From Halobacillus massiliensis (GTDB taxonomy: Bacteria; Bacillota; Bacilli; Bacillales; Halobacillaceae): a DNA stretch of 64,000 nt. The translations under genes and the position numbers were made by a program. The notes under the pieces were generated by a model. The model was given only the letters and a program-made list of their open reading frames with translations, made no database searches and was not told the DNA's origin. Positions 19,593 through 28,826 of the stretch are shown piece after piece; within the stretch, counting starts at the first letter, position 1; every line of letters starts with the position of its first letter. Location: assembly GCF_900166625.1 (NCBI RefSeq), contig NZ_LT800499.1, positions 1,692,114 through 1,756,113 of the forward strand, read 5' to 3'.

Positions 19593-19910
19593 ATGAAAAA
19601 ACTTGAATCAGAAGTACAGTTTAAAGAATTAGTTCAGCAGGAAAAGACGATTTTTCTCTTTTCTGCCGACTGGTGTCCCGACTGCAGAGTGATCGAACCC
19701 ATTCTGCCGGAAATTGAACAGAAATATGATCAATGGACATTTATTTATGTGGATCGTGATGATTTTATTGATATTTGCTCGGACCACAATATTTTTGGTA
19801 TTCCGAGCTTTCTGGCTTTTAGCAAAGGAAGTGAAGTTGGGCGTTTTGTTAGTAAAGATGCAAAAACCCAGCAGGAAATTGAAACCTTTATCAATCAGAT
19901 AAGTGTTTAA
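19593..19910 (+). CDS. ytpP: Thioredoxin-like protein YtpP
   Basis: 105-aa thioredoxin fold with active site WCPDC (about residues 28-32) in place of thioredoxin's WCGPC, and the cis-proline region FGIPSFLAF. It probably acts as a thiol-disulfide oxidoreductase in the cytoplasm. The ribosome site GGAGGTG precedes ATG. Short distance to the EIIC-like gene and no terminator between them suggests co-transcription; a terminator follows. Confidence 0.9.
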   Translation: MKKLESEVQFKELVQQEKTIFLFSADWCPDCRVIEPILPEIEQKYDQWTFIYVDRDDFIDICSDHNIFGIPSFLAFSKGSEVGRFVSKDAKTQQEIETFINQISV

Positions 19911-19928
19911 TAATAAACAAATGGGCAC

Positions 19929-19976
19929 AAAAGCTTGCAGAGAAGCTATAGTTTTCTGCAGGCTTTTTTATTTTTG
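19929..19976 (+). terminator. Terminator after ytpP
   Basis: Stem AAAGCTTGCAGAGAA paired with TTTTCTGCAGGCTTT, then a long T-rich tail. Confidence 0.85.
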
Positions 19977-20059
19977 AATCCTACATTTCGTTTCTTACCC
20001 AGAGTTGTGCTAAAATAGACAGCGGAATTAACCTCTTAGCGTAAGGAGGAGGATCGCTT

Positions 20060-20878
20060 ATGAAAATCACCAGTATAAAAATGAAAAAGATGCTGGAAGA
20101 TCGTTTAAAAAACGATAAATGGAAAACTAGCTTTAATAGAGATAAAGATACGTTTCGAATTGAATGGAAAGAAACAGGAAAAGGGATTACGATTACCCTG
20201 CCAAATGTTATCGCTAAATATGAAGGCCGCGGTGAAGCAGCACTTGCTGAGCTTGAAGACCATGTAAAAGAAGCTCTCAAAATTATGAATAAGACACACA
20301 CTCTGGAGGGAAAGGAGCAGCAAATTTTCCCTGTTATTCGTGCAGGTTCTTTTCCAAAAAAGACATCAGATGGCAATAAGCTGCTTCATTCAGACCATAC
20401 AGCGGAGACGACTGTATTCTATGCTCTAGATCTTGGTAAATCTTATCAATTAATAGATGAAGCCATGGCAGAAGAAGAAGGATGGACGGCTGAAAGAATT
20501 AAGGAAGTAGCCAGCTTTAACGTTCGCTCTCTCCCAGTGGAAATGAAAAAGGATACGGTATACGGAAATGATTTTTATTTTCACTCCACGCAAGATGGCT
20601 ATGATGCCAGCAGGATCTTAAATGAAGCACTGCTTGAAAAGTTACAGGCTGAGTTTGAAGGGGAGCTGGCAATCAGCATCCCGCATCAGGATGTAATTAT
20701 TTTTGCAGACGTAAAGAACCCTGAAGGCTACGATATTTTAGCTCAGATGGCGATGAAATTTTTCGCAGAGGGAACCATACCTGTTACATCACTGTCATTT
20801 TTGTATGAAAATAAAACATTGGAACCTATTTTTATTCTCGCTCAAAAAAGGCCCAAACAGAATAGAAAGGAAGATTGA
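20060..20878 (+). CDS. ytpQ: DUF1444 family protein YtpQ
   Basis: 272-aa cytosolic protein of the DUF1444/YtpQ family, present in the same ytpPQR order as in B. subtilis. No catalytic motif is evident to me; the sequence mixes a basic N-terminus ([18 protein letters not shown]) with an acidic middle. AAGGAGGAGG precedes the ATG. The stop is immediately followed by the ytpR start (two bases apart), which indicates coupled translation. Function unknown. Confidence 0.88.
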   Translation: MKITSIKMKKMLEDRLKNDKWKTSFNRDKDTFRIEWKETGKGITITLPNVIAKYEGRGEAALAELEDHVKEALKIMNKTHTLEGKEQQIFPVIRAGSFPKKTSDGNKLLHSDHTAETTVFYALDLGKSYQLIDEAMAEEEGWTAERIKEVASFNVRSLPVEMKKDTVYGNDFYFHSTQDGYDASRILNEALLEKLQAEFEGELAISIPHQDVIIFADVKNPEGYDILAQMAMKFFAEGTIPVTSLSFLYENKTLEPIFILAQKRPKQNRKED

Positions 20879-20880
20879 TT

Positions 20881-21486
20881 ATGGATGTATTCTACAATCC
20901 TAAAGGAGTAGGGGATGTTTTAATTTTCCCAATTGAAGAAGGCGATCGCCTTCTGACAACATTTAAAACATACGGGGATATAGTAAGAATTACAAATAAA
21001 GAAAATGGAAAGCTGCTCGGCTATAATATCTTTAACGCCTCCCGTCACTTCAGTCTTGAAGAGGAAGGGAAAATTGTCCTAAATGAAGGGCTTCTAAACG
21101 AGATAAAGCAGCTATTTGAAAAAAATAATTTAGAAGACAATCTTAATTTCGATCTTTCTCCAAAGTTTGTAGTTGGTTATGTAGAAGAAAAGAGTCCTCA
21201 TGAAAACGCAGATAAGTTAAGTGTGTGTCAAGTAAACGTTGGGAATGAAACCCTTCAAATCGTATGCGGAGCTCCGAACGTGGACGCGGGTCAAAAGGTT
21301 GTTGTTGCAAAAGTAGGAGCGACTATGCCAAGCGGTATGAAAATAAAGGACGCTCAGCTGCGCGGAGTTGATTCAAGTGGAATGATCTGCTCAGCAAAAG
21401 AACTGGGCTTAGAGAATGCCCCTAAAGAAAAAGGGATTCTCGTATTAAATGAGTCCTATGAAGCAGGACAGCCTTATCAATTTTAA
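20881..21486 (+). CDS. ytpR: YtpR, tRNA-binding-domain protein
   Basis: 201-aa protein with an N-terminal DUF4479-like part and a C-terminal EMAP/tRNA-binding OB domain ([20 protein letters not shown] through [17 protein letters not shown]). The same OB fold occurs in CsaA and the beta subunit of PheRS. Precise partner is unknown. I chose ATG 20881, seven bases after AAGGAAG, rather than a TTG two codons earlier. Ends at a terminator. Confidence 0.88.
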   Translation: MDVFYNPKGVGDVLIFPIEEGDRLLTTFKTYGDIVRITNKENGKLLGYNIFNASRHFSLEEEGKIVLNEGLLNEIKQLFEKNNLEDNLNFDLSPKFVVGYVEEKSPHENADKLSVCQVNVGNETLQIVCGAPNVDAGQKVVVAKVGATMPSGMKIKDAQLRGVDSSGMICSAKELGLENAPKEKGILVLNESYEAGQPYQF

Positions 21487-21490
21487 GCCA

Positions 21491-21547
21491 AAAGAAGTAA
21501 AGGGGAGACAAATACTATGCCCTTTGCTTCTTTTTTTGTCTAAAGAT
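21491..21547 (+). terminator. Terminator after ytpR
   Basis: AAAGAAGTAAAGGG pairs with CCCTTTGCTTCTTT across a 25-base loop and runs into TTTTTTT. Confidence 0.8.
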
Positions 21548-21636
21548 CACTTTTTTAAGGGAATGTAAACCAAAAAGCCGGTAAAACCTGTTAAAATATA
21601 CATATCCTTAAGTATTTTAAAGAAAGTGTGAGATAG

Positions 21637-24543
21637 ATGTGGAATAACTTTAAAAACAAACTGAAACAGTTTCTTGAGCCAGAAGATGAACAGAACTACA
21701 CAACAAAGAAAAACTTATCACCCAGAAAACAGGACAATCAGGAACAAAAAGAGTCTGTGGCTAATACTAGGATGACTTATAAGTACCCGAAGCAGGGGAA
21801 TTTTCGTTTTCCTGTCATTCCTGACCAACAAGACTCTAAACATGAATCTAATCAGGAACCTAATGAGAAACCTGAAGAAAAGCCGCCTTATAAAGAGCGC
21901 CAGCCGAGAAGACAGAATCGAAGCTACCCTTCTTACGTATCACAAGATTACAATGAATCTTATAGAAGGAAGAAGAAAAAGCCTGAAATAGAGAGTAAGC
22001 AGGATGAACCGGCCGTTCCTTTCACGCCTTCAAATGTTCCTTCGCCTATTTTTGGATTTCAGCCAAGAAATACACCAAAGAGCAATGCGGAAAAATTGTT
22101 TGGTCCAAGGGAAGAAAGTGGAAAAACAGCAAGTATGGAACAGGCCAGAATCGATGAGGAACATTGGCAGTCTGTTCGACAGCGAGTATTAAATTCTAAA
22201 CCTAACATGGGGGAGCTGCCCGTTGAAAAAGCAAAAGCAAGCCAGCCTTCAAGTATAGAACAGGCACGTATCGATGAAGAACACTGGCAAGCTATCCGTC
22301 AGCGTGTCCTTGGTAAAATTGGAGCACAAAAAGAAAGGCAGCAGCACGATGATAAAGCTGACAACTTTCATAACGATAAAGACGATGAAATTGACCAAGG
22401 GACTTTAGAGTCAGCTGCTTCAATAGAAAAGGAAAAACAGCAGGAAAAAGATAGTATAGATCCTGAGAACAGTGGAACGGTAGATAATTTAGAAGAAAAT
22501 TTTATTTATGAAGATGAACCAGAACATGAACCAACACTGGAAGTTCCTTATCTGGAAGAAGAATCAGTTGGAAACCCGAGTGAAGAAATAAGTTTCTATC
22601 CAGAAGAAGCAGAAGAAAATCAAGGGTCAATAGCAGTTCAAACAGAAGATGACGTTTCTCATTTAAATGAACCAGAAGATAACCATTGGCCGGAAGTTCC
22701 TTATTTCAATGAGGAAGATCTTGAAGAGCATAATGAAGAAGAAGAGCCAGTCCATGAAGCTCCTCAACTAGAATATAATGCAGCTGACTCTCTGGGCGAT
22801 GATGATTTTTATCAGTTTTCAACTCAGGAACAAGAGAGTTCTGTCGAAGAACTTCAGCAACATGAAACAAGTCGAGAAGCTAAAGAACAGTTCAGTGATG
22901 GAGTGCAGCATACAGAACAAGAAGCTCATAAAGACGATAGCGCTTCGAAAATGAACATTCAAAAGGAGACGCGTACTCAAGAACGGAAACTAGATTCAAG
23001 AACTACAGAAAGAAGAAGTGTTCCGTTTAATGTACTAATGACTCCTAGAGATAAAAGAACGAGAGACAAGCAAAAAAAAACTTTAAATAGTTTGTCAGTT
23101 GCTGAGCAACCATCTGAAGAGGAAAACAAGGAGTACTTTACACCTCTTCATCTCCTTAATGATAAAGATCGAACGGCAAGTCAGGACGAAGCCTGGGTGA
23201 AAGGTCAAATGGAATTGCTTGAAACCACTCTTCGACAGTTTCATGTAAGGGCGAAAGTTGTCCACGCTATGAAAGGGCCGGCAGTTACTCGTTTTGAAGT
23301 CCAGCCGGAGCCGGGAGTTAAAGTTAGTAAAATTACAAACTTATCAGACGACATTAAACTTAGCATGGCAGCCCGTGATATTAGGATAGAAGCACCAATT
23401 CCTGGAAAACAGGCCGTTGGTATTGAAGTACCGAATCAAAAGGCTGAAATGGTCGGACTGCAGGAAATTTTTGAATCAGAAACTTTTACAACAGAAACGT
23501 CACCACTTACTGTCGGATTAGGTCTTGATATAGGCGGTGACGCTGTTGTTACAAACTTAAAGAAAATGCCGCATGGTTTAATTGCTGGAGCTACAGGATC
23601 AGGAAAGAGTGTGTGTATTAACACCATCCTTATAAGCATGCTCTACAAAGCCCATCATGACGATGTGAAGTTTCTTTTAATTGATCCGAAAATGGTAGAG
23701 CTTGCCCCTTATAACGGCTTGCCGCATCTCGTATCACCAGTCATAACTGATGTTAAAGCAGCTACGACTGCACTAAAATGGGCAGTAAAAGAAATGGAAG
23801 AACGCTATGAAAAGTTCGTAGCGGAAGGCGCCCGGGATGTAGAGCGTTATAATGAAAAAATGCTTAAACAGGGAAGAGCTTCAGAAAAGCTTCCATACCT
23901 TGTCATCGTTATCGATGAATTGGCAGACCTCATGATGGTTTCTCCTCAAGATGTTGAAGATTCTATCTGCCGTATTGCACAAAAAGCGAGGGCATGCGGT
24001 ATTCATTTACTCCTTGCTACCCAACGTCCGTCTGTTGATGTTATTACCGGTTTAATAAAAGCTAACATCCCTACTCGGATTGCATTCAGCGTCTCTTCCC
24101 AAATAGATTCCCGTACCATTATAGATACAGGAGGAGCCGAGAAGCTGTTAGGAAAAGGGGACATGCTCTTTATTGAAAATGGTTCCGGCCAGTCACGAAG
24201 AATTCAGGGGGCATTTGTTTCTGATGATGAAATCGAGAGAATCACTGGATATGTAAAGAGGCTTGCCCCGCCAAACTACCTGTTTGAGCAGGATGAACTA
24301 ATTAAGCAGGTGGCAACGGAAGAGGAAACAGATGCTCTTTTTGAAGAAGCAGTGGAATTCGTATTAGAACATAATGGAGCGAGTGCTTCCTTACTCCAAC
24401 GAAGATTTAAAGTAGGATATAATCGTGCTGCCCGTTTAATCGATCAGATGGCTGAATACGGAATTATTTCCGAATCCAAAGGAAGCAAACCACGGGATAT
24501 TCTGCTTACAAGACAGCAGGTTGAAGAAATGAAGGCTAGATAA
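21637..24543 (+). CDS. sftA: DNA translocase SftA (FtsK/SpoIIIE family, YtpS)
   Basis: 968-aa soluble FtsK-like ATPase that clears DNA from the closing septum. The N-terminal ~480 residues are acidic, low-complexity and lack membrane helices, unlike SpoIIIE. The motor has Walker A GATGSGKS (Lys657) and Walker B LVIVIDELADLMM (Asp760-Glu761); a C-terminal winged-helix gamma domain (FVLEHNGASASLLQRRFKVG) reads DNA polarity. Two near-identical blocks with QARIDEEHWQ..RQRVL start at residues 166 and 206. B. subtilis SftA precedes murC similarly. The start at 21637 has only a weak ribosome site. Confidence 0.95.
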   Translation: MWNNFKNKLKQFLEPEDEQNYTTKKNLSPRKQDNQEQKESVANTRMTYKYPKQGNFRFPVIPDQQDSKHESNQEPNEKPEEKPPYKERQPRRQNRSYPSYVSQDYNESYRRKKKKPEIESKQDEPAVPFTPSNVPSPIFGFQPRNTPKSNAEKLFGPREESGKTASMEQARIDEEHWQSVRQRVLNSKPNMGELPVEKAKASQPSSIEQARIDEEHWQAIRQRVLGKIGAQKERQQHDDKADNFHNDKDDEIDQGTLESAASIEKEKQQEKDSIDPENSGTVDNLEENFIYEDEPEHEPTLEVPYLEEESVGNPSEEISFYPEEAEENQGSIAVQTEDDVSHLNEPEDNHWPEVPYFNEEDLEEHNEEEEPVHEAPQLEYNAADSLGDDDFYQFSTQEQESSVEELQQHETSREAKEQFSDGVQHTEQEAHKDDSASKMNIQKETRTQERKLDSRTTERRSVPFNVLMTPRDKRTRDKQKKTLNSLSVAEQPSEEENKEYFTPLHLLNDKDRTASQDEAWVKGQMELLETTLRQFHVRAKVVHAMKGPAVTRFEVQPEPGVKVSKITNLSDDIKLSMAARDIRIEAPIPGKQAVGIEVPNQKAEMVGLQEIFESETFTTETSPLTVGLGLDIGGDAVVTNLKKMPHGLIAGATGSGKSVCINTILISMLYKAHHDDVKFLLIDPKMVELAPYNGLPHLVSPVITDVKAATTALKWAVKEMEERYEKFVAEGARDVERYNEKMLKQGRASEKLPYLVIVIDELADLMMVSPQDVEDSICRIAQKARACGIHLLLATQRPSVDVITGLIKANIPTRIAFSVSSQIDSRTIIDTGGAEKLLGKGDMLFIENGSGQSRRIQGAFVSDDEIERITGYVKRLAPPNYLFEQDELIKQVATEEETDALFEEAVEFVLEHNGASASLLQRRFKVGYNRAARLIDQMAEYGIISESKGSKPRDILLTRQQVEEMKAR

Positions 24544-24639
24544 GCAGTTTTCTATAAGGGCTTGTGAAAAGCTCGCTAATTCTATATGATTAACAGAGAA
24601 ACTGCAAAAGACGGACCTAAATGTTTAAGGAGTTTATTC

Positions 24640-25752
24640 ATGAAAAAAGAAATAGAAAAGAAGTTAAACGGTGAAATTTCCCGTTTAACCAACAAAACTT
24701 TTAAATTTGATCAGCGTGTAGCAGAGGGGTGGTTCTCTGCTGTCTACTTTCTTAAAACAAAGAAAATAGTAGAAAACTATCTGGAAGACAATATCGTAAC
24801 AATGCAATTTTTCCAAAAGGATTATGCCGTTCTCTGTGGAACTGATGAAGCTATTGCCTTAATTCATACGTTTGGCAATCATCCAGAAGACCTTGAGATT
24901 CATTCTTTAAAAGATGGAGATCGAATTGAGCCGTATGAAACCGTGATGACCATTACGGGTCCATACCAGAACTTCGGCTATCTTGAAGGCATTATTGACG
25001 GTATTTTAGCGCGCAGAACTTCTGTCGCCACTAATGTTTATAATGTGGTAAAAGCTGCCCGTACTTCCGGGAAAGAGAAGCCTGTAATTTTTATGGGAGA
25101 CCGTGATGATCATTACACCCAACAGGCAGGAGACGGGTATTCAGCATTCATTGGCGGTTCTACTGCTCAGGCCACTCATGCTATGAATGAATGGTGGGGG
25201 AAAAAGGGTATGGGAACCATGCCGCATGCCTTGATACAAATGTTTAAAGGAGATGTCGTAGCTGCATCAAAAGCTTATAGTTCTCAATTCCCCGATGATG
25301 ACCTTGTGGCTCTTGTGGATTATAACAATGACGTTATTACAGATTCGCTAAAAGTCGCCCGTGAATTTGGGGATGAATTAAAAGCGGTAAGACTCGACAC
25401 CTCAAGAACTTTGGTGGATAAATATTTCTTAAGAAATGAGCATCTAATGGGGACATTTGATCCTCGTGGTGTTAATCCTGAACTCGTGTTTGCTTTAAGG
25501 CGGGCGCTTGATGATGAAGGTTTTCAACAGGTGAAGATTATGGTCAGCGGAGGCTTTACTGAGGGACGAATACGTGCTTTTGAGATAGCCGATGTACCTG
25601 TGGACATGTATGGAGTCGGAGGAAGCCTTCTTAAAATCAATATAGGTTTTACCGGGGATAATGTCATTATTAACGGAGAGCATGAAGCTAAGGAAGGCCG
25701 AAGGTATCATCCGAATCCGCGTTTAGAGAAAGTGGATTATACACAGGTATAA
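24640..25752 (+). CDS. Nicotinate phosphoribosyltransferase-like protein
   Basis: 370-aa member of the NAPRTase family (PF04095), which makes nicotinate mononucleotide in NAD salvage. Typical motifs: EGWFSAVYFL near the N-terminus, GGSTAQATHAMN, LVDYNNDV and IMVSGGFTEGRIR. It is shorter than the ~490-aa YueK/PncB of B. subtilis. ATG 24640 has TAAGGAG eight bases upstream; the open frame begins 18 codons earlier. The gene lies between sftA and murC, where B. subtilis has none, so it is an insertion relative to that order. Substrate assignment is by family. Confidence 0.85.
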   Translation: MKKEIEKKLNGEISRLTNKTFKFDQRVAEGWFSAVYFLKTKKIVENYLEDNIVTMQFFQKDYAVLCGTDEAIALIHTFGNHPEDLEIHSLKDGDRIEPYETVMTITGPYQNFGYLEGIIDGILARRTSVATNVYNVVKAARTSGKEKPVIFMGDRDDHYTQQAGDGYSAFIGGSTAQATHAMNEWWGKKGMGTMPHALIQMFKGDVVAASKAYSSQFPDDDLVALVDYNNDVITDSLKVAREFGDELKAVRLDTSRTLVDKYFLRNEHLMGTFDPRGVNPELVFALRRALDDEGFQQVKIMVSGGFTEGRIRAFEIADVPVDMYGVGGSLLKINIGFTGDNVIINGEHEAKEGRRYHPNPRLEKVDYTQV

Positions 25753-25771
25753 ATCCTAATAATTCTAAATA

Positions 25772-25812
25772 GAAGCTTGCTCTTTTCCGAAGTCTGTAAA
25801 AGAGTAAGCTTC
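25772..25812 (+). terminator. Probable terminator after the NAPRTase-like gene
   Basis: GAAGCTTGCTCTTTT pairs with AAAAGAGTAAGCTTC, one mismatch, loop of 11. The trailing sequence is only moderately T-rich. Confidence 0.6.
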
Positions 25813-25962
25813 ATGTTGTTTTGCGCTTTTTCTGAAGAGTTTTCCGTGTTAGAATAAGTTATTGATTTATTGAAAAAGAATATGTAAACAAAGCATTCGC
25901 ATGCTAAGAAAAGTTACATATAATACTTAAAGTGTTCCACTTTACTTTGGAGGTTCTTATGT

Positions 25963-27270
25963 ATGACTACTTACCATTTTGTTGGTATAAAAGGAACAGG
26001 AATGAGTGCGCTCGCACAAATATTGCATGATTCAGGTGAGGATGTGCAGGGCTCTGATATAGAGAAACACTTTTTTACAGAAGCTGCTTTAAATGAAAAG
26101 AATATAACTATTTTGCCTTTCTCTGCTGACAACATCCATGATGGGCTTACTGTGATTGCAGGAAATGCCTTTAACGATGAGCATGAGGAAATAGTCAAAG
26201 CTAAGAAGCTTGGACTTCCTTATTTCCGTTACCACGAATTTTTAGGGGAATGGCTCAGTCAATATACAAGCATTGCCGTAACCGGTGCTCATGGAAAAAC
26301 ATCAACTACAGGTTTATTAGCCCATGTCCTTACCGAGAACTACCCAACCTCTTACTTAATTGGAGATGGGACAGGTAGAGGGCATGAAGACAGCAAATAT
26401 TTTGCTTTTGAAGCCTGTGAGTATCGTCGTCACTTTCTTGCGTATCATCCCGATTATGCGATAATGACAAATATTGATTTTGATCACCCAGATTACTTTA
26501 CGAGCATAGACGATGTTTTTCACGCCTTTCAGCAGATGGCCAAACAAGTAAATAAGGGGATTATTGCTTGCGGAGACGATGAACATTTACAGCATATTCA
26601 GGCTAACGTTCCTGTATTATATTATGGTTTATCGGATACGAATGATTTCCAGGCCCAAAATATAAGCGAGAATGAAAATGGAACGTCATTTGATGTTTTT
26701 GTTCGTAATACGTTTTATGCAACTTTCACAATTCCTCAGTTTGGGACACATACGGTGCTAAATGCACTGAGTGTTATTGCCTTATGTCATTATGAAGATA
26801 TGACATACGAACAGATCAGCAAACTTTCAACCTTTGGTGGTGTAAAACGGAGATTTGACGAAAAAGAATGGAATGATCAAATTTTAGTTGATGATTATGC
26901 TCACCACCCTATAGAAATTACTGCAACTATTGATACGGCTAGAAAGAAATATCCTGGTCGTGAACTGGTTGCTATCTTCCAGCCGCATACGTTTACGAGA
27001 ACAAAAGCTTTTCTTAATGAATTTGCGGAAAGCCTTAAACTAGCTGATGATGTATATCTCTGTGATATCTTTGGTTCTGCACGCGAGGACAGTGGAAAGC
27101 TTACGATAGAAAATCTTCAAGAACTTATTCCGGAATCCCAAATTCTTGAGCTTGAAGAAACACAACAGCTTAAACACCATAAAGAGAGTGTGCTATTATT
27201 TATGGGGGCTGGGGATATACAGAAATTCCAAGAAGCTTATGAGAGACAAAATCAGGAAAAAAGCGTGTAA
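25963..27270 (+). CDS. murC: UDP-N-acetylmuramate--L-alanine ligase MurC
   Basis: 435-aa ATP-dependent ligase adding L-alanine to UDP-MurNAc, the first peptide step of the wall precursor. N-terminal UDP-binding [15 protein letters not shown]-loop [14 protein letters not shown] (Lys112), and ligase C-domain [10 protein letters not shown] with [18 protein letters not shown] lies before ATG 25963. Precedes ytxGHJ as in B. subtilis. A short hairpin just after the stop (27259-27295) may be a weak terminator. Confidence 0.97.
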   Translation: MTTYHFVGIKGTGMSALAQILHDSGEDVQGSDIEKHFFTEAALNEKNITILPFSADNIHDGLTVIAGNAFNDEHEEIVKAKKLGLPYFRYHEFLGEWLSQYTSIAVTGAHGKTSTTGLLAHVLTENYPTSYLIGDGTGRGHEDSKYFAFEACEYRRHFLAYHPDYAIMTNIDFDHPDYFTSIDDVFHAFQQMAKQVNKGIIACGDDEHLQHIQANVPVLYYGLSDTNDFQAQNISENENGTSFDVFVRNTFYATFTIPQFGTHTVLNALSVIALCHYEDMTYEQISKLSTFGGVKRRFDEKEWNDQILVDDYAHHPIEITATIDTARKKYPGRELVAIFQPHTFTRTKAFLNEFAESLKLADDVYLCDIFGSAREDSGKLTIENLQELIPESQILELEETQQLKHHKESVLLFMGAGDIQKFQEAYERQNQEKSV

Positions 27271-27295
27271 TTTTTGCACGCTTCTTCTATTTTTG
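27259..27295 (+). terminator. Weak hairpin terminator after murC
   Basis: AAGCGTG pairs with CACGCTT around a 9-base loop, followed by CTTCTATTTTTG. The stem overlaps the stop codon. Confidence 0.45.
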
Positions 27296-27305
27296 TGAAT
27301 TTATA

Positions 27306-27333
27306 GAAGGATTTTTCATATAAATCAGCGAAT
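27306..27333 (+). promoter_or_regulatory. Sigma-H type promoter upstream of ytxG
   Basis: The sequence fits the sigma-H consensus RnAGGAWWW, 12 bases, RnnGAAT: AGGATTT at 27308 and GAAT at 27330. B. subtilis ytxGHJ is known to depend on sigma-H and sigma-B. Assigned by eye. Confidence 0.6.
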
Positions 27334-27345
27334 ATATTATCTATA

Positions 27346-27391
27346 ACAATTAGTGTTTATATTTTTTGCCTCAGTGGTACATACTAATTGT
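27346..27391. repeat. Inverted repeat upstream of ytxG
   Basis: ACAATTAGT at 27346-27354 and its exact complement ACTAATTGT at 27383-27391, separated by 28 bases, downstream of the sigma-H-like promoter. It could be an operator or an RNA stem in the leader. Confidence 0.45.
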
Positions 27392-27423
27392 GGTAAATAC
27401 ATATTGTGGAGGAGTGTAAGGCC

Positions 27424-27864
27424 TTGGATATGGTTATCATCTTGTACATTGCAGCATTGATTGCGGCTGTCGCCTTTGCAGTGCTTGTGATCTTTATTTC
27501 AAGAACACTGATGGCAGTGCGCCGTACAATGAACAATGTAGCAGACACCCTGGAAGGTGTAGAGAAACAAATGGAGGGTATGACCCTTGAAACTACAGCA
27601 TTATTGAATAAAACCAATAAATTAGCTGAAGATGTAGGCGAAAAATCGCAAAAGTTAAATACCTTAGTCGATGGAATTAAAGGAATTGGAGACTCTGTTC
27701 AAGAGTTTAACCAGTCGATTCGCAAGTTTTCGAAGGGTTTACAAGATTCCGCCCACAGCCACACGGATTCAGCAGCCCAAGCCATGAAGTGGGGACAGGT
27801 TGCTTTGAATTTATGGAAGCAAAGCAAGAAAAATGATATTAATCAAACAGGAGGCAGATTGTAA
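27424..27864 (+). CDS. ytxG: YtxG, DUF948 general-stress protein
   Basis: 146-aa protein with one N-terminal membrane helix (VIILYIAALIAAVAFAVLVIFI) and a heptad-rich cytoplasmic or surface-facing helical tail (LEGVEKQMEGMTLETTALLN). DUF948 family, general-stress/starvation gene in B. subtilis. Start choice: TTG 27424 lies nine bases after GGAGGAG; ATG 27430 is the alternative. The stop overlaps the ytxH start (TAATG), so it is the first gene of ytxGHJ. Confidence 0.85.
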   Translation: MDMVIILYIAALIAAVAFAVLVIFISRTLMAVRRTMNNVADTLEGVEKQMEGMTLETTALLNKTNKLAEDVGEKSQKLNTLVDGIKGIGDSVQEFNQSIRKFSKGLQDSAHSHTDSAAQAMKWGQVALNLWKQSKKNDINQTGGRL

Positions 27865-28283
27865 TGGGGAATCAAAATTTAAAGAATCAAGAAAAGTCTA
27901 CGGGTAAGGATTTTGTTTTAGGCTCACTAATTGGAGGAACAGTAGGGGCATTGGCAGCATTGCTTCTCGCTCCTAAATCCGGTAAAGAACTTCGCGGAAC
28001 CATCAACGAAAGTTCAACTGAATGGAAGAGTCGTGCTGGAGAATGGAAAGATCGCGCTGTTGATTCTTCTTCCCAGTTCTCTAAAAATATTTCAGAAAAG
28101 TCCCAGGAATTTGGAGCTAAAGTAAAAGATTCTACAAAGGGTCTGCAAGGAAAAGTAAAAGGCAGTAAGAGCAGTGAAGATGATGAAGCAGAAAAAGCTG
28201 CTCAGGAAGTCGCTGATGCTATAGAAGAAGCTGCTCAGGAGCTTGAACAGCAGCAGAATTCTACTACCTCATCAAATCTTTAA
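27864..28283 (+). CDS. ytxH: YtxH-type general-stress protein
   Basis: 139-aa protein of the YtxH family: hydrophobic glycine segment (FVLGSLIGGTVGALAALLLAPKSGKELR, residues about 14-41), then a charged helical tail rich in Ser, Lys and Glu (TEWKSRAGEWKDRAVDSSS...). Stress protein of unknown mechanism, perhaps envelope-associated. One-base overlap with ytxG. A hairpin terminator separates it from ytxJ, so ytxJ probably depends partly on read-through. Confidence 0.88.
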   Translation: MGNQNLKNQEKSTGKDFVLGSLIGGTVGALAALLLAPKSGKELRGTINESSTEWKSRAGEWKDRAVDSSSQFSKNISEKSQEFGAKVKDSTKGLQGKVKGSKSSEDDEAEKAAQEVADAIEEAAQELEQQQNSTTSSNL

Positions 28284-28284
28284 T

Positions 28285-28323
28285 GAAAAAGTCAGAGGCT
28301 TATTACAGCCTCTGACTTTTGCT
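28285..28323 (+). terminator. Intra-operon hairpin between ytxH and ytxJ
   Basis: Perfect 14-bp stem AAAAGTCAGAGGCT with 6-base loop and TTTT end. It lies 20 bases before ytxJ, so it could reduce ytxJ expression. Confidence 0.75.
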
Positions 28324-28341
28324 TATAAAGGAGTGTCCATA

Positions 28342-28668
28342 ATGACGCAGGTGCTTAACTCAAAAGTAATGCTGGATGAAGCAATAGAAGATAATAATAT
28401 TTTCCTATTATTGAAGCATAGCTTGACTTGCCCGATCAGTGCTTCGGCAAAAAGAGAATTTGAAGCATTTTGTGCAGAATCTGATTATCCTTGTTTTATT
28501 CTAAATGTCCAGGAAACAAGGAATTTAAGTCATTCAATTGCAGATGAATATAAGGTAAAACACGAATCACCACAAATTCTTTTATTTAAAAATAGTAAAA
28601 TTGTGTGGAATGAAAGTCATGGAAACATCACACATACTGTGTTAAGAGAGAAAGTCAGCGAGCTTTAA
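28342..28668 (+). CDS. ytxJ: YtxJ, bacillithiol-system redox-active protein
   Basis: 108-aa thioredoxin-fold monothiol protein with the motif TCPIS (about residues 28-32) and LLLKHSLTCPIS. The family belongs to the bacillithiol redox system and is often called BSH-system protein YtxJ; it may reduce protein-bacillithiol disulfides. AAAGGAGTG lies seven bases before ATG 28342. The open frame starts 33 codons upstream inside ytxH and is not used. Confidence 0.88.
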   Translation: MTQVLNSKVMLDEAIEDNNIFLLLKHSLTCPISASAKREFEAFCAESDYPCFILNVQETRNLSHSIADEYKVKHESPQILLFKNSKIVWNESHGNITHTVLREKVSEL

Positions 28669-28704
28669 GAAAAGTCCTTTTAAAGGATTTTTCTTTTTTT
28701 TTAT
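28668..28704 (+). terminator. Terminator after ytxJ
   Basis: AAAAGTCCTTT pairs with AAAGGATTTTT with almost no loop, followed by a long T run. Confidence 0.8.
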
Positions 28705-28826
28705 TATTTTCTATAAAGAATAATTCTGAAAAGGGTGACAAGATCGATAATATTAGCTATAATTGTCCCTAATTATCTAGATTATAATTATTCATACAAC
28801 AAACTTATTATGTAGGAGGATTTGTG

